A DNA stretch of 32,352 nt. Origin: JBEKSX01 sp049516635. GTDB taxonomy: Bacteria; Bacteroidota; Ignavibacteria; Tepidaquicellales; OLB5. Positions 16,321 through 24,355 of this stretch are shown in pieces; positions within the stretch are counted from its first letter, which is position 1; each line of letters opens with the position of its first letter. Position numbers and translations under genes: made by a program. The stretch is taken from positions 1 through 32,352 of the forward strand of contig JBEKSX010000024.1 of the NCBI GenBank assembly GCA_049516635.1, given 5' to 3'. Below the pieces are notes generated by a model. The model searched no databases. It had not been told where the DNA came from and saw only the letters and a program-made list of their open reading frames with translations.

Positions 16321-18429
16321 ATGAAAAACGAATTAGACAATTTTTTCTACCCTAAGTCAATTGCAATTATAGGAGCCTCTTCAAAACGAACTTCCTTAAG
16401 CTGGCAGCTTATAAATAATATGATCAATTTCGGATATGACGGAAAGATATTCCCGGTAAATCCTAAAGCTGATGCAGTTCACAGCATTAAGACGTACAAG
16501 TCGCTCAAAGATATTCACGATATCATTGATCTTGCAATAATAATGATCCCCAGGGATCTCGTTCTCACTGCTATCGATGACTGCGGAAAGAAAAAGATCA
16601 AAGCTGTGGTTGTGATAACTGCAGGTTTCAAAGAAGTTGGCAGTGATGGCGCGGAGCTTGAAAAAAAACTGCTCGATAAGATAGAAAAATATAAAATGCG
16701 TCTTGTAGGACCGAATTGTATGGGACTGATCAATACCAATCCTAAGGTACGTCTTAACGGGACATTTGTGCTCGGCACACCATTACACGGAGGGATAGGT
16801 TTCGTTTCGCAAAGCGGTGCTCTTGGGGCAGCTGTGCTAAAGACAGTACAGCAAAATGATATCGGGCTTGCACAGTTCATTAGTATTGGAAATAAAGCTG
16901 ATGTTTCCGGTAATACCATTCTTGAGTACTGGAAAGAGAATCCCGATATAAGAGTGATGACAGTTTATTTAGAGTCATTTATCAACCCGCGCCGTTTTAT
17001 GGAGATCACCCGGGAGATAACTAAATTAAAGCCGGTTATCGTTATTAAAGCAGCAAGGACTGCTGCAGGAATGAAAGCCGCATCGTCACATACCGGCGCG
17101 CTGGCAGGAGCTGATACTGTAGTAGATGCAGTCTTCGAACAAGGCGGCGTCATTAGAACCGTCACCACCGATGAGATGTTCGATTTCGCAAAGGCGTTCG
17201 ACGGCGCTTTGCTTCCCAAAGGGAACCGGCTTGGAATACTTACGAACGCGGGTGGTCCCGCCATACTTACTGTCGATGAAGCTGAAAAAGCAGGACTTGT
17301 AATTCCCGGAATATCCGATGCAACTCTTAGCAAATTGAAAGAATTCGCTCCTCCCGAAGCATCGTTCAATAATCCGGTAGACCTCCTGCCGTCTGCTACA
17401 GCCGAAATGTATGGTGAAGCAACCCGTCTTATGCTAGCTGATGAAAACATAGATTCACTAATTGTGATTCTGGGTCCTCCATTAATGTATGATACTGTCG
17501 ATATTGCTGCTCACATCTGCAAGGCAGCTGAGGGTACAGAAAAGACAATGATGCTCGTACTTATGTCACAGGACGAATTGATCCCCAGGTTTCAAAAGGT
17601 TGTACCTAAACATCCCCCGGTTTTCAAATTTCCGGAATCTGCCGCAATGGCTATCGGAAAGATGCTTGAATATTCGTGCTGGAAACAGCAGCCATCCGGA
17701 AATTCAAAGAAGTTTGTAACGGATAAAAAAACAGTGAATAAAATTTTAAAATCGCAAAAACAAACGGGCGAATTTTATCTGGATTACAATGATGTTTATA
17801 AAATTCTAAGATGTTACGGACTGCCTGTAATAGATTCTTTCGTGGCCAAAAATGTAGATTCTTCATTGGAGATCGCGAACAAAATACATTATCCCGTTGT
17901 AGTCAAAGCGGTTGGTAAAGAGCTTATTCACAAGACAGAAGCAGGAGGTGTAATTGTCGATATCCGAAGCGATGAGGAACTGAAGGCAGCGGAAAATAAA
18001 ATTATCGGAAGCTTAAGACTGAAAGGCATTGAATCAAAGCTGGAAGGATTTTTGCTTCAGCCATATTTACAGGGCGGAATTGAAACCATCATGGGCGTAT
18101 TCAAAGACCCGAAAGCAGGACATCTTATTATGTTCGGTATCGGCGGAATTATGGTTGAGGTGATCAAAGATGTTAAATTCAAATTGATACCGATAAATGA
18201 TATCGAGGCAAAAAACCTGGTTAAGTCCATTCAGAGCTATAAATTGTTGACCGGTGTCAGGGGAAAACTTCCGGTAGATATAGATTATATAGAAGAAAAT
18301 CTACTCCGTCTTTCACAATTGATAACCGATTTTCCACAAATAATTGAAGTAGATTTTAATCCGTTCGTATTTTCGAACCGAAGAGAAGAATGTAAGATCC
18401 TTGATGTTAGAATGAAGGTTACTTTATAA
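16321..18429 (+). CDS. ADP-forming acetyl/acyl-CoA synthetase, fused alpha-beta subunits
   Basis: This 702-residue cytoplasmic enzyme has the fused layout of NDP-forming acyl-CoA synthetases. An N-terminal CoA-binding Rossmann domain (FFYPKSIAIIGASS) covers about 1-140. A succinyl-CoA-ligase-like region follows, with GPNCMGLIN, FVSQSGALGAA and the catalytic His257 in ASSHTGALAG. A linker near 460-490 leads to a C-terminal ATP-grasp domain (PVVVKAVGKELIHKTEAGGV). It interconverts acyl-CoA, ADP and phosphate with the free acid, CoA and ATP, so it can make ATP from acetyl-CoA or scavenge acids. It starts 20 bases after the flippase and may share its transcript, but its role is metabolic. Base composition is clearly higher in G+C than the preceding genes (33 of 60 at 17221-17280). 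A hairpin terminator follows. Acyl specificity is not visible. Confidence 0.92.
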   Translation: MKNELDNFFYPKSIAIIGASSKRTSLSWQLINNMINFGYDGKIFPVNPKADAVHSIKTYKSLKDIHDIIDLAIIMIPRDLVLTAIDDCGKKKIKAVVVITAGFKEVGSDGAELEKKLLDKIEKYKMRLVGPNCMGLINTNPKVRLNGTFVLGTPLHGGIGFVSQSGALGAAVLKTVQQNDIGLAQFISIGNKADVSGNTILEYWKENPDIRVMTVYLESFINPRRFMEITREITKLKPVIVIKAARTAAGMKAASSHTGALAGADTVVDAVFEQGGVIRTVTTDEMFDFAKAFDGALLPKGNRLGILTNAGGPAILTVDEAEKAGLVIPGISDATLSKLKEFAPPEASFNNPVDLLPSATAEMYGEATRLMLADENIDSLIVILGPPLMYDTVDIAAHICKAAEGTEKTMMLVLMSQDELIPRFQKVVPKHPPVFKFPESAAMAIGKMLEYSCWKQQPSGNSKKFVTDKKTVNKILKSQKQTGEFYLDYNDVYKILRCYGLPVIDSFVAKNVDSSLEIANKIHYPVVVKAVGKELIHKTEAGGVIVDIRSDEELKAAENKIIGSLRLKGIESKLEGFLLQPYLQGGIETIMGVFKDPKAGHLIMFGIGGIMVEVIKDVKFKLIPINDIEAKNLVKSIQSYKLLTGVRGKLPVDIDYIEENLLRLSQLITDFPQIIEVDFNPFVFSNRREECKILDVRMKVTL

Positions 18430-18441
18430 GATTACTCAAAT

Positions 18442-18478
18442 CTGTCAGATTTACTTAACCTGACAGTTCTCTTTTTAT
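18442..18478 (+). terminator. Rho-independent terminator after the acyl-CoA synthetase
   Basis: Inverted repeat CTGTCAG (18442-18448) and CTGACAG (18460-18466) with an 11-base loop, followed by TTCTCTTTTTATT. It starts 13 bases after the stop codon of the plus-strand gene and separates it from the convergent CNNM/CorC-type gene. Confidence 0.7.
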
Positions 18479-19779
18479 TATATTTTCTGCAGCCTAACCT
18501 GTAGTATCTGATTACCAGTTTTCTTGGTAATAATGAAGCTCATCCCTTTATAATCGATCCGTTCATACACTTCAGGTATATGTCCCGTTACTTTCTGCAG
18601 AAACCCGCTCAATGTCTGGTAATCGGTATCTTCGGGAATGTTTGTTTTAAACCTTTCATTAAAATTCTCGATCGAGATGATAGGGTTTACAAGATACACA
18701 CCGCTTTTTTCCTTTATCACTTCCTGTGAATCTATATCGTACTCATCCTGTATCTCCCCTACTATCTCTTCAATTATATCTTCAATTGTCACGATGCCTT
18801 CTACACCTCCGTATTCATCTACAACGATTGCCAGATGGACCTTTTTCTTCTGAAGCTCTTTGAGGAGATTGCCTATCTGTTTTGTTGCTGAGACAAAAGT
18901 TGCCGGTCTGATGATGTCCTGCAATGTTATCAATTCCCTGTGCTCTGATGCGGAGATGAGATCCTTCGTGTAAATTACACCTACAATGTTATCTATGGTG
19001 TCTTTGTAAACTGGTAGGCGTGAAAATCCTTCTTCAGTCACAACCTGGAAGATCCTTTCCCTCGAGTCATTGATGTTAAGTGCGATCATGTGGTTGCGGG
19101 GAACCATTATCTCCCTGGCTATCTTATCGTTGAACTCAAATATCTTTTCGATAAGCTGGTGCTCCGTCGAATCTATTGCTCCTGATTTTCTACCTTCCGC
19201 TATTAGAAGTCTTAGTTCTTCCTCGGTGTGAAATCTCTCAGATTCCGTAACCGGTTTAATTCCTATCGAACTTAGTATTAGGTTCGATGTCTTATTCAGA
19301 AGCCAAATTGCCGGTCTGAATATAAAGTAGAAAATATTCAGTGGAACGGATATGAAAAGCACTGTGGATTTAGAACGCCTTATTGCTATAAATTTAGGTG
19401 CCTGCTCACCTATTGTGATGTGAAGGAAGGTGAGGAAAGTAAAACCTATTACTACAGCTAATGTATGTATGGTCCCCGGATTATTGATAGCTAGCATATT
19501 AAATAGCGGTTCCAGAATCTTCACTGTTACGGGTTCACCTATCCATCCAAGACCAAGGGATGTCATGGTAATTCCGACCTGCGTTGCAGACAGAAATTCA
19601 TCAAGGTGGGTAAGAAGCTTGACCGCGATCTTCGCACGTTTATTTTGTTTATCTGCAAGTGGCTGAATCTGGGAAGAGCGGACCTTCACAATGGAAAATT
19701 CTGCTGCAACAAAGAATGCGTTTGCAAGAACTATACAAAATACAAGTATTATTTCAAATAATATACTTTCTACTTCCAT
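18478..19779 (-). CDS. CNNM/CorC (hemolysin C-type) membrane protein with CBS domains
   Basis: This 433-residue protein has the standard order of the family. A DUF21/CNNM membrane domain covers about 1-190 (three to four helices, with FFVAAEFSIVKVRSSQI). A CBS-domain pair spans about 205-335 (REIMVPRNHMIALN, and VHLAIVVDEYGGVEGIVTIEDIIEEIVGE in pieces). A CorC/HlyC domain follows at about 345-430. Relatives are linked to magnesium and cobalt efflux or divalent-cation homeostasis, sensed through nucleotide or Mg-ATP binding at the CBS pair. The older name 'hemolysin' does not imply a toxin. The gene converges on the acyl-CoA synthetase and diverges from the small repeat protein. Family is secure; the transported ion is inferred. 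Confidence 0.93.
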   Translation of the reverse strand: MEVESILFEIILVFCIVLANAFFVAAEFSIVKVRSSQIQPLADKQNKRAKIAVKLLTHLDEFLSATQVGITMTSLGLGWIGEPVTVKILEPLFNMLAINNPGTIHTLAVVIGFTFLTFLHITIGEQAPKFIAIRRSKSTVLFISVPLNIFYFIFRPAIWLLNKTSNLILSSIGIKPVTESERFHTEEELRLLIAEGRKSGAIDSTEHQLIEKIFEFNDKIAREIMVPRNHMIALNINDSRERIFQVVTEEGFSRLPVYKDTIDNIVGVIYTKDLISASEHRELITLQDIIRPATFVSATKQIGNLLKELQKKKVHLAIVVDEYGGVEGIVTIEDIIEEIVGEIQDEYDIDSQEVIKEKSGVYLVNPIISIENFNERFKTNIPEDTDYQTLSGFLQKVTGHIPEVYERIDYKGMSFIITKKTGNQILQVRLQKI

Positions 19780-19934
19780 AAGTTCATGATATGTGTAATC
19801 TTACATAAATATATAAACATTTTTTGCATATTATCAGGGAATAAAAAAATGTATAATTCATTAAACAAATTAGACATATATATTAATTTTAATTTGCCAT
19901 TATATCTACAAAATATTGTAAAGGAATCTTCTAC

Positions 19935-20321
19935 ATGAAAAACCATCTAAACACCACTGGCGAAACTCAAAAGTCCGAAATTAAATATACTCTGGACGGT
20001 TACACTAAACTTATTCTTTCAATAATCGCATTCTGTCTTATATTGATGACGGTAAACATCTATTTAAAACCTGTCAATCTCAATGCTCAGCAACAGATAC
20101 AGGATGTGAATTTAAAGTCCATCAACGGGAACAGTATTTATGGCAGCGAATTACCAGTGAATCTGCAGCGAATAAACGGACGAAGTATAAATGACAATAT
20201 CCCCGTAAATATACAACAGCTGAAAGGCTGGGATCTCTGGGACAGCCAGCTTCCGGTCGACATAAAATCCGTCAATGGAAATATGATCTACGGATCGGAA
20301 GTACCTATTAAGGTCAGGTAA
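19935..20321 (+). CDS. Small membrane-anchored protein with four tandem repeats
   Basis: This 128-residue protein has a polar N-terminus and one membrane helix at about 23-44 (YTKLILSIIAFCLILMTVNI). A C-terminal region is built almost entirely of four 16-17-residue units at 62-78, 79-94, 95-111 and 112-128. The shared pattern is roughly [IVL]-[NK]-G-x-x-[ILM]-x-x-x-x-[LIV]-P-[VI]-x-[ILV]-[QKR], and the last unit ends exactly at the C-terminus. The alternating hydrophobic pattern suggests beta strands that could stack in the periplasm or cytoplasm. AAGGA at 19920-19924 is a plausible ribosome binding site before the ATG. I know of similar uncharacterised short proteins with a 'YTKxxLxxIA' anchor but no assigned function. 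The gene is monocistronic between a divergent CorC-type gene and a convergent rseP. Confidence 0.8.
   Translation: MKNHLNTTGETQKSEIKYTLDGYTKLILSIIAFCLILMTVNIYLKPVNLNAQQQIQDVNLKSINGNSIYGSELPVNLQRINGRSINDNIPVNIQQLKGWDLWDSQLPVDIKSVNGNMIYGSEVPIKVR
20118..20318 (+). repeat. Four tandem 48-51-base coding repeats
   Basis: These bases encode the four 16-17-residue units of the small membrane protein. The first and last units are the most alike (SINGNSIYGSELP and SVNGNMIYGSEVP), while the third is the most diverged (QLKGWDLWDSQLP). The second unit is one codon shorter. Confidence 0.75.
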
Positions 20322-20345
20322 TAAAGATTCCAGACGGGTACGCAT

Positions 20346-21671
20346 TTAAATGTGCATGATATCATTATAAACTACATAAGCCATAAAAAGCATAAGGATA
20401 GTGAACCCTATATTCTGAACAACGATTTGGACCTTTTGTGAGACCGGCTTTTTGAAGATGGCTTCGTACAACAGGAATACGAAGTGGCCTCCGTCAAGTG
20501 CAGGAAAAGGAAGAATGTTTATGATTGCGAGTGTGATCGAGAGCATCGCCATAAATCCCAGGAATGAGAGCAACCCTCCTTCAGCGGATTGTCCCGCATA
20601 CTGCGCGATCTTTATAGGCCCGCCAACAGCCTTCGAAAAAGCTATGTCACCTTTGATGATCTTCCACATCGATTTAAGAAATAGCACAACACCGAAGTTA
20701 TAAAGATCTTTGGCACCTTCCGGGGCAGCCGTAAGAAAATTATAATGAATTGTCTTAATAGCCCCTGTATATTTACCGACTCCCACTCCGATGGTACTAT
20801 CCGGGTCCGGATGTACGGTGCCCGAAATCTCCTTGCCCTCCCGGAGCCATTTCAAATTTATGTCCTTATCCCAGTTCGATTTTATGAGATCTACGAATTG
20901 CTGTGAATTGTATATCTTCTGTCCGTTCAGTTCGGTTATTTTGTCTCCCTTCTCCAGTCCCAACCTGCCTGCAGGTTTATCCGGCAATACCTGCAGTATT
21001 TCTGGGTCCATTTGGGGAGGATATATTCCGAATGCTTTCTCGGACATTTCTCGAAAACTACTTTTGGGAATATATACATCCCTGATCTCGCCATTCCGCT
21101 CAGCTTTGATATCTATATTCTCACCCATTCCTTCTATAAATATTCCCGTCCTGATATCATCCCAGAAATTTACCTGATGACCATTTATTAAAATTATTTT
21201 ATCTCCTTTTTGAAGACCGAACTTTTCTGCGATAGAATTCTGCGATATATAGCCTATCGTAGTGGTCTCCATCCTGGTTTTACCCTGGACAAGAGCAATA
21301 GTATAAAAAATTATAAACGCAAGAAGGGTGTTCATTATCACGCCCGCAGTAATAACAAACATACGCTGGTATACGGGCTTTGAGCGGAATTCCCATGGCT
21401 GCGGCGGGTGATCGAGAAATTCTTTATCCATGCTTTCATCTATCATACCTGCTACTTTTACATACCCGCCTAATGGGAACACACCTATTCCGTATTCGGT
21501 ATCACCTTTCACCCACTTAAAAATTCTGAGGTTGAAGAAATCAAAGAAAAGATAAAATTTATCGACCCTCATCTTACTTAGTTTTGCTGCGATGAAATGA
21601 CCGAATTCATGCACAAAAACAAGTATTACTATCGTGATGATAAAATATATAATCGTGTTCAGCAAACCCAT
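20346..21671 (-). CDS. rseP: RIP site-2 zinc protease RseP
   Basis: This 441-residue intramembrane metalloprotease has the active-site HEFGH at 21-25 in its first helix. Two PDZ domains follow, at about 140-215 (EKFGLQKGDKIILINGHQV) and 220-300 (GRLGLEKGDKITELNGQKI). The second catalytic motif is NILPFPALDGGH near the C-terminus, where the Asp completes zinc binding. The family cleaves anti-sigma factors and spent signal peptides within the membrane, releasing stress sigma factors. It lies 58 bases downstream of dxr on the same strand, the dxr-rseP order seen in many bacteria, so the two are probably cotranscribed. Having both PDZ domains and about 440 residues matches the RseP type. No anti-sigma substrate is identifiable in this window. 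Confidence 0.96.
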   Translation of the reverse strand: MGLLNTIIYFIITIVILVFVHEFGHFIAAKLSKMRVDKFYLFFDFFNLRIFKWVKGDTEYGIGVFPLGGYVKVAGMIDESMDKEFLDHPPQPWEFRSKPVYQRMFVITAGVIMNTLLAFIIFYTIALVQGKTRMETTTIGYISQNSIAEKFGLQKGDKIILINGHQVNFWDDIRTGIFIEGMGENIDIKAERNGEIRDVYIPKSSFREMSEKAFGIYPPQMDPEILQVLPDKPAGRLGLEKGDKITELNGQKIYNSQQFVDLIKSNWDKDINLKWLREGKEISGTVHPDPDSTIGVGVGKYTGAIKTIHYNFLTAAPEGAKDLYNFGVVLFLKSMWKIIKGDIAFSKAVGGPIKIAQYAGQSAEGGLLSFLGFMAMLSITLAIINILPFPALDGGHFVFLLYEAIFKKPVSQKVQIVVQNIGFTILMLFMAYVVYNDIMHI

Positions 21672-21729
21672 ATAAGCTTATTTTACTCCTTTGTTATAAT
21701 AAATAAGAAAACCGTTTTAAAAAAATTAA

Positions 21730-22896
21730 TTAACAAGTCTGACCTGCATTATTTCTTACAAAATCTCTGGACCATTTATCAATTTCTATTATTTTATTAA
21801 GATCAGCCCCCGCAGAGTTGTCATGCTTTTCCAGTGCTTTTCGTATCAGGTACGGTATGCCGGGAAATTTGATTTTTTTCTTCAGAAACAAATCTACGGC
21901 AACCTCGTTCGAAGCATTCAGAACAACTGGGTATGAACCTCCAAGCCTTATAACTTCATAAGCTAGTTTAAGACATTCGAATTTATCAAGATCGGGAGCA
22001 AAGAACGTGAGCGATTTTAATTTGCTTAGATCTAATTTCGGAAAATCCGATGCTATCCGGTCCGGATAGGTAACAGCATATTGTATAGGCAGTTTCATAT
22101 CCGGCATTCCGAGCTGGGCTTTTACCGATCCGTCAGAAAATTCAACCATAGAATGCACTATTGACTGCGGATGTATAAGAACCTCAATTTTCTCCACATC
22201 AATATTAAACAGCCATTTGCCCTCAATAATTTCAAAACCTTTGTTCATGAGCGTAGCTGAATCTATTGTTATCTTTTTTCCCATTTTCCAGTTGGGGTGA
22301 TTCAGAGCTTCTTCAATAGTTATATCACCGAAAAACTCTTTATCATGATTCAGAAAAGGTCCGCCCGACGCCGTTAATATCAGCTTCGAAATACTTTTTG
22401 CTGTCTCTCCCCTCAGACACTGCAGTATCGCACTATGCTCGCTGTCTATGGGGAACAGATGCGATCCTGAACTATGCAGAATATTATTAATAAGCTCTCC
22501 TGCCACAACAAGTGATTCTTTATTTGCGAGGGCAATATCTTTACCTGCTCTTAAAGCCTCGATTGTAGGAATAAGTCCTGTGAAACCTACTAAAGCGTTA
22601 ACCATGAGATCGTAATCACCTCTCCTAACCAGCTCTATCAAGCCGTCATTCCCATGTAGTAATTCACACTCCGGACGGCTTAATTCCTTTTTCAGCTCCT
22701 CAAAACTACTTTTATTGAATACTACTACCGCTTTCGGAGAGAATTCATTGATCTGTTCAAGTAGAAGCTTCGTATTGGAATAAGCGGACAGGTATTGAAC
22801 TTTTACCGGATAATCATTCTTGTTTAGATTCCTAACTACTTCAAGAGCATTTCTGCCTATAGAACCGGTAGAACCAAGAATAGCAAGATGCTTCAT
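21730..22896 (-). CDS. dxr: 1-deoxy-D-xylulose 5-phosphate reductoisomerase
   Basis: This 388-residue cytoplasmic enzyme carries out the second step of the MEP (non-mevalonate) isoprenoid pathway. It converts 1-deoxyxylulose 5-phosphate to 2-C-methyl-D-erythritol 4-phosphate with NADPH. Visible signatures are the NADPH-binding GSTGSIG at 8-14, ALANKESLV, the metal-binding DSEHSAI, TASGGPF, NHPNWKMGKKITIDSATL with its catalytic-loop neighbourhood, and IHPQSIVHSMVEF. Length and order fit the family fully, so the gene appears intact. It is followed by rseP on the same strand. Its isoprenoid product line feeds undecaprenyl phosphate, the carrier also needed for the polysaccharide locus, but that link is general and not specific to this genome. 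Confidence 0.97.
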   Translation of the reverse strand: MKHLAILGSTGSIGRNALEVVRNLNKNDYPVKVQYLSAYSNTKLLLEQINEFSPKAVVVFNKSSFEELKKELSRPECELLHGNDGLIELVRRGDYDLMVNALVGFTGLIPTIEALRAGKDIALANKESLVVAGELINNILHSSGSHLFPIDSEHSAILQCLRGETAKSISKLILTASGGPFLNHDKEFFGDITIEEALNHPNWKMGKKITIDSATLMNKGFEIIEGKWLFNIDVEKIEVLIHPQSIVHSMVEFSDGSVKAQLGMPDMKLPIQYAVTYPDRIASDFPKLDLSKLKSLTFFAPDLDKFECLKLAYEVIRLGGSYPVVLNASNEVAVDLFLKKKIKFPGIPYLIRKALEKHDNSAGADLNKIIEIDKWSRDFVRNNAGQTC

Positions 22897-23266
22897 AAAT
22901 CAAAATATAAACCTACTAATTTAAAATCAATTAATATAATATTATATGTAGAAATAAGGTTTAAGTTGAAAATTGCAGGATAATCCTTGCTGACTTAATT
23001 TAAATCTTCTAAAATTGCAGGTTTTTAATTAAATAATAGTATAGAAACCTCATAAAATGCATTATTCTCCTCGGATTAACCCTCAAGATTTGGGCTCAAT
23101 TTCAACTAAATCCATGAAAAATTACAACGTCATTAACAATTAGTTTTTATTTTATTCAAAATATATTTATTTTGTTGTACGGGAAGTAAAGCCTTTATAT
23201 CATTTAGTGGGGAGTATATAAAGGGAGCGATCAATACCAATATTTCAACAATTATTTTTAAATTAC
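22897..23266. other. Divergent intergenic region with an 11-bp direct repeat
   Basis: This 370-base region separates dxr (minus) from the lipoprotein gene (plus). AAAATTGCAGG occurs twice in the same orientation, at 22969-22979 and 23011-23021, exactly 42 bases apart (about four helical turns). That could be a pair of sites for one regulator. A weak promoter candidate for the plus gene is TTTG near 23172, followed 21 bases later by TATATCATTT. No ORF or RNA gene is supported here. Confidence 0.45.
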
Positions 23267-24226
23267 ATGAAGTTTATTAAGCTATCATCTTTTCTTGCCA
23301 TTGCAACGGCAATTACTTTTATTTATTTATCATGTGATGATGCAGGCATCATCAACAATAACAACATGAGCTTCACATTCAAGAACCTGCAGAACCTAGA
23401 CACTAGCGTTGACGGCATATATGAGGCGTGGATATATTTCCCTCTGAACGGATATATCAGCATTGGTAAGTTCAATATTTCCATCAGCGGACAGCCAGTA
23501 GATCCGAGTGGACAGCCGATTACATTCAAACTCAAATACCAGGTTCCGGATATCAACGGCGCTTTAGGGGGATTAGTTACAATCGTTCCGCCCGGCGGCG
23601 GGGTGGACACATTCGGCACTAAATTTCTCGCCGGTCCAAAAACCTCAAATAACAATTATCTAGTCTTTAATGTCAGTATGGAATCGGATACCATACTGGG
23701 TTCTGCTGCAACGCAAATGCCTTACGATACAGCAAGATATATATTATACAACCCGACTGATTCTATAAGCCGGATTGGTTACAAGGGAATATGGTTCACA
23801 AAAGATACGAACGGAAACGAAGCTTCACTTACTCTTTCGAACATCCCGCCTAACCGCTCCTGGATATACCAGGCATGGGTTATGGATAATTCTAGCAGAA
23901 AGATATACAACGTAGGTAGATTCTCAAGTCCGAATGGAAATGATGATTATAACAACTGCCAAGGACCTAATCTGGGATTCAATAAACCCGGAAATGACTG
24001 GATCGAACCGGATTGCCCGCCCGGAATGCCCCAGATAACTAATTTAAACAACGGTAATTATTCTGTTTTTATTACACTCGAGCCAAAATATAGAGCTGCA
24101 GAAACTAATCCGTTTTTCATCAGATTGTTCTCCGGAAATATCTCTGTAAGTGCTCCCGGGGTTATGGCAACTATTCCTAATGTCACTATATTGCCTACGG
24201 CTACGATACAAATATCAAAGAATTAA
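23267..24226 (+). CDS. Lipoprotein with a duplicated domain, unknown function
   Basis: This 319-residue protein has a lipoprotein signal peptide (FIYLSC, acylated Cys23, followed by DDAG) and should sit in the outer membrane or periplasm. Two halves look related. The first begins GIYEAWIYFPLNGYISIGKF near residue 50, the second WIYQAWVMDNSSRKIYNVGRF near residue 203. Each continues through a strand-rich stretch to a segment such as YSVFITLEPKYRAAETNPFF. The pattern 'YxAWxxxxxxxxxxGxF...' resembles a domain I recall from secreted or anti-sigma-like proteins, but I cannot name a family with confidence. The gene stands alone between a long leader region and a strong terminator, so it is likely a monocistronic, possibly well-expressed, surface protein. 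Confidence 0.78.
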   Translation: MKFIKLSSFLAIATAITFIYLSCDDAGIINNNNMSFTFKNLQNLDTSVDGIYEAWIYFPLNGYISIGKFNISISGQPVDPSGQPITFKLKYQVPDINGALGGLVTIVPPGGGVDTFGTKFLAGPKTSNNNYLVFNVSMESDTILGSAATQMPYDTARYILYNPTDSISRIGYKGIWFTKDTNGNEASLTLSNIPPNRSWIYQAWVMDNSSRKIYNVGRFSSPNGNDDYNNCQGPNLGFNKPGNDWIEPDCPPGMPQITNLNNGNYSVFITLEPKYRAAETNPFFIRLFSGNISVSAPGVMATIPNVTILPTATIQISKN

Positions 24227-24247
24227 AAGTAGTCTGACAGTTCTTTT

Positions 24248-24284
24248 ATAATAAAAGGGGAATAATCAATTCCCCTTTTATTAT
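24248..24284. terminator. Strong, probably bidirectional terminator hairpin
   Basis: A perfect 15-bp stem, left arm 24248-24262 and right arm 24270-24284, with a 7-base loop and four G:C pairs next to the loop. The descending arm is CCCCTTTTATTAT followed by TAT on the plus strand. The hairpin lies between the convergent lipoprotein (plus) and MFS transporter (minus) genes, so it probably ends both transcripts. Confidence 0.85.
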
Positions 24285-24355
24285 TATGTCATATCGATAA
24301 GGAAGCAAGTTCCGCTGTTCGATTTCATATGCAGAACTGTCCTGCTGAATTGTTC

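Noticed and set aside
16515..17450. Two long minus-strand open frames
   Set aside because: They lie antisense to the acyl-CoA synthetase, have no recognisable motifs, and arise from its codon usage.
18478..19779. Hemolysin toxin
   Set aside because: The 'hemolysin C' name is historical. The DUF21, CBS and CorC domains indicate a cation-homeostasis membrane protein.
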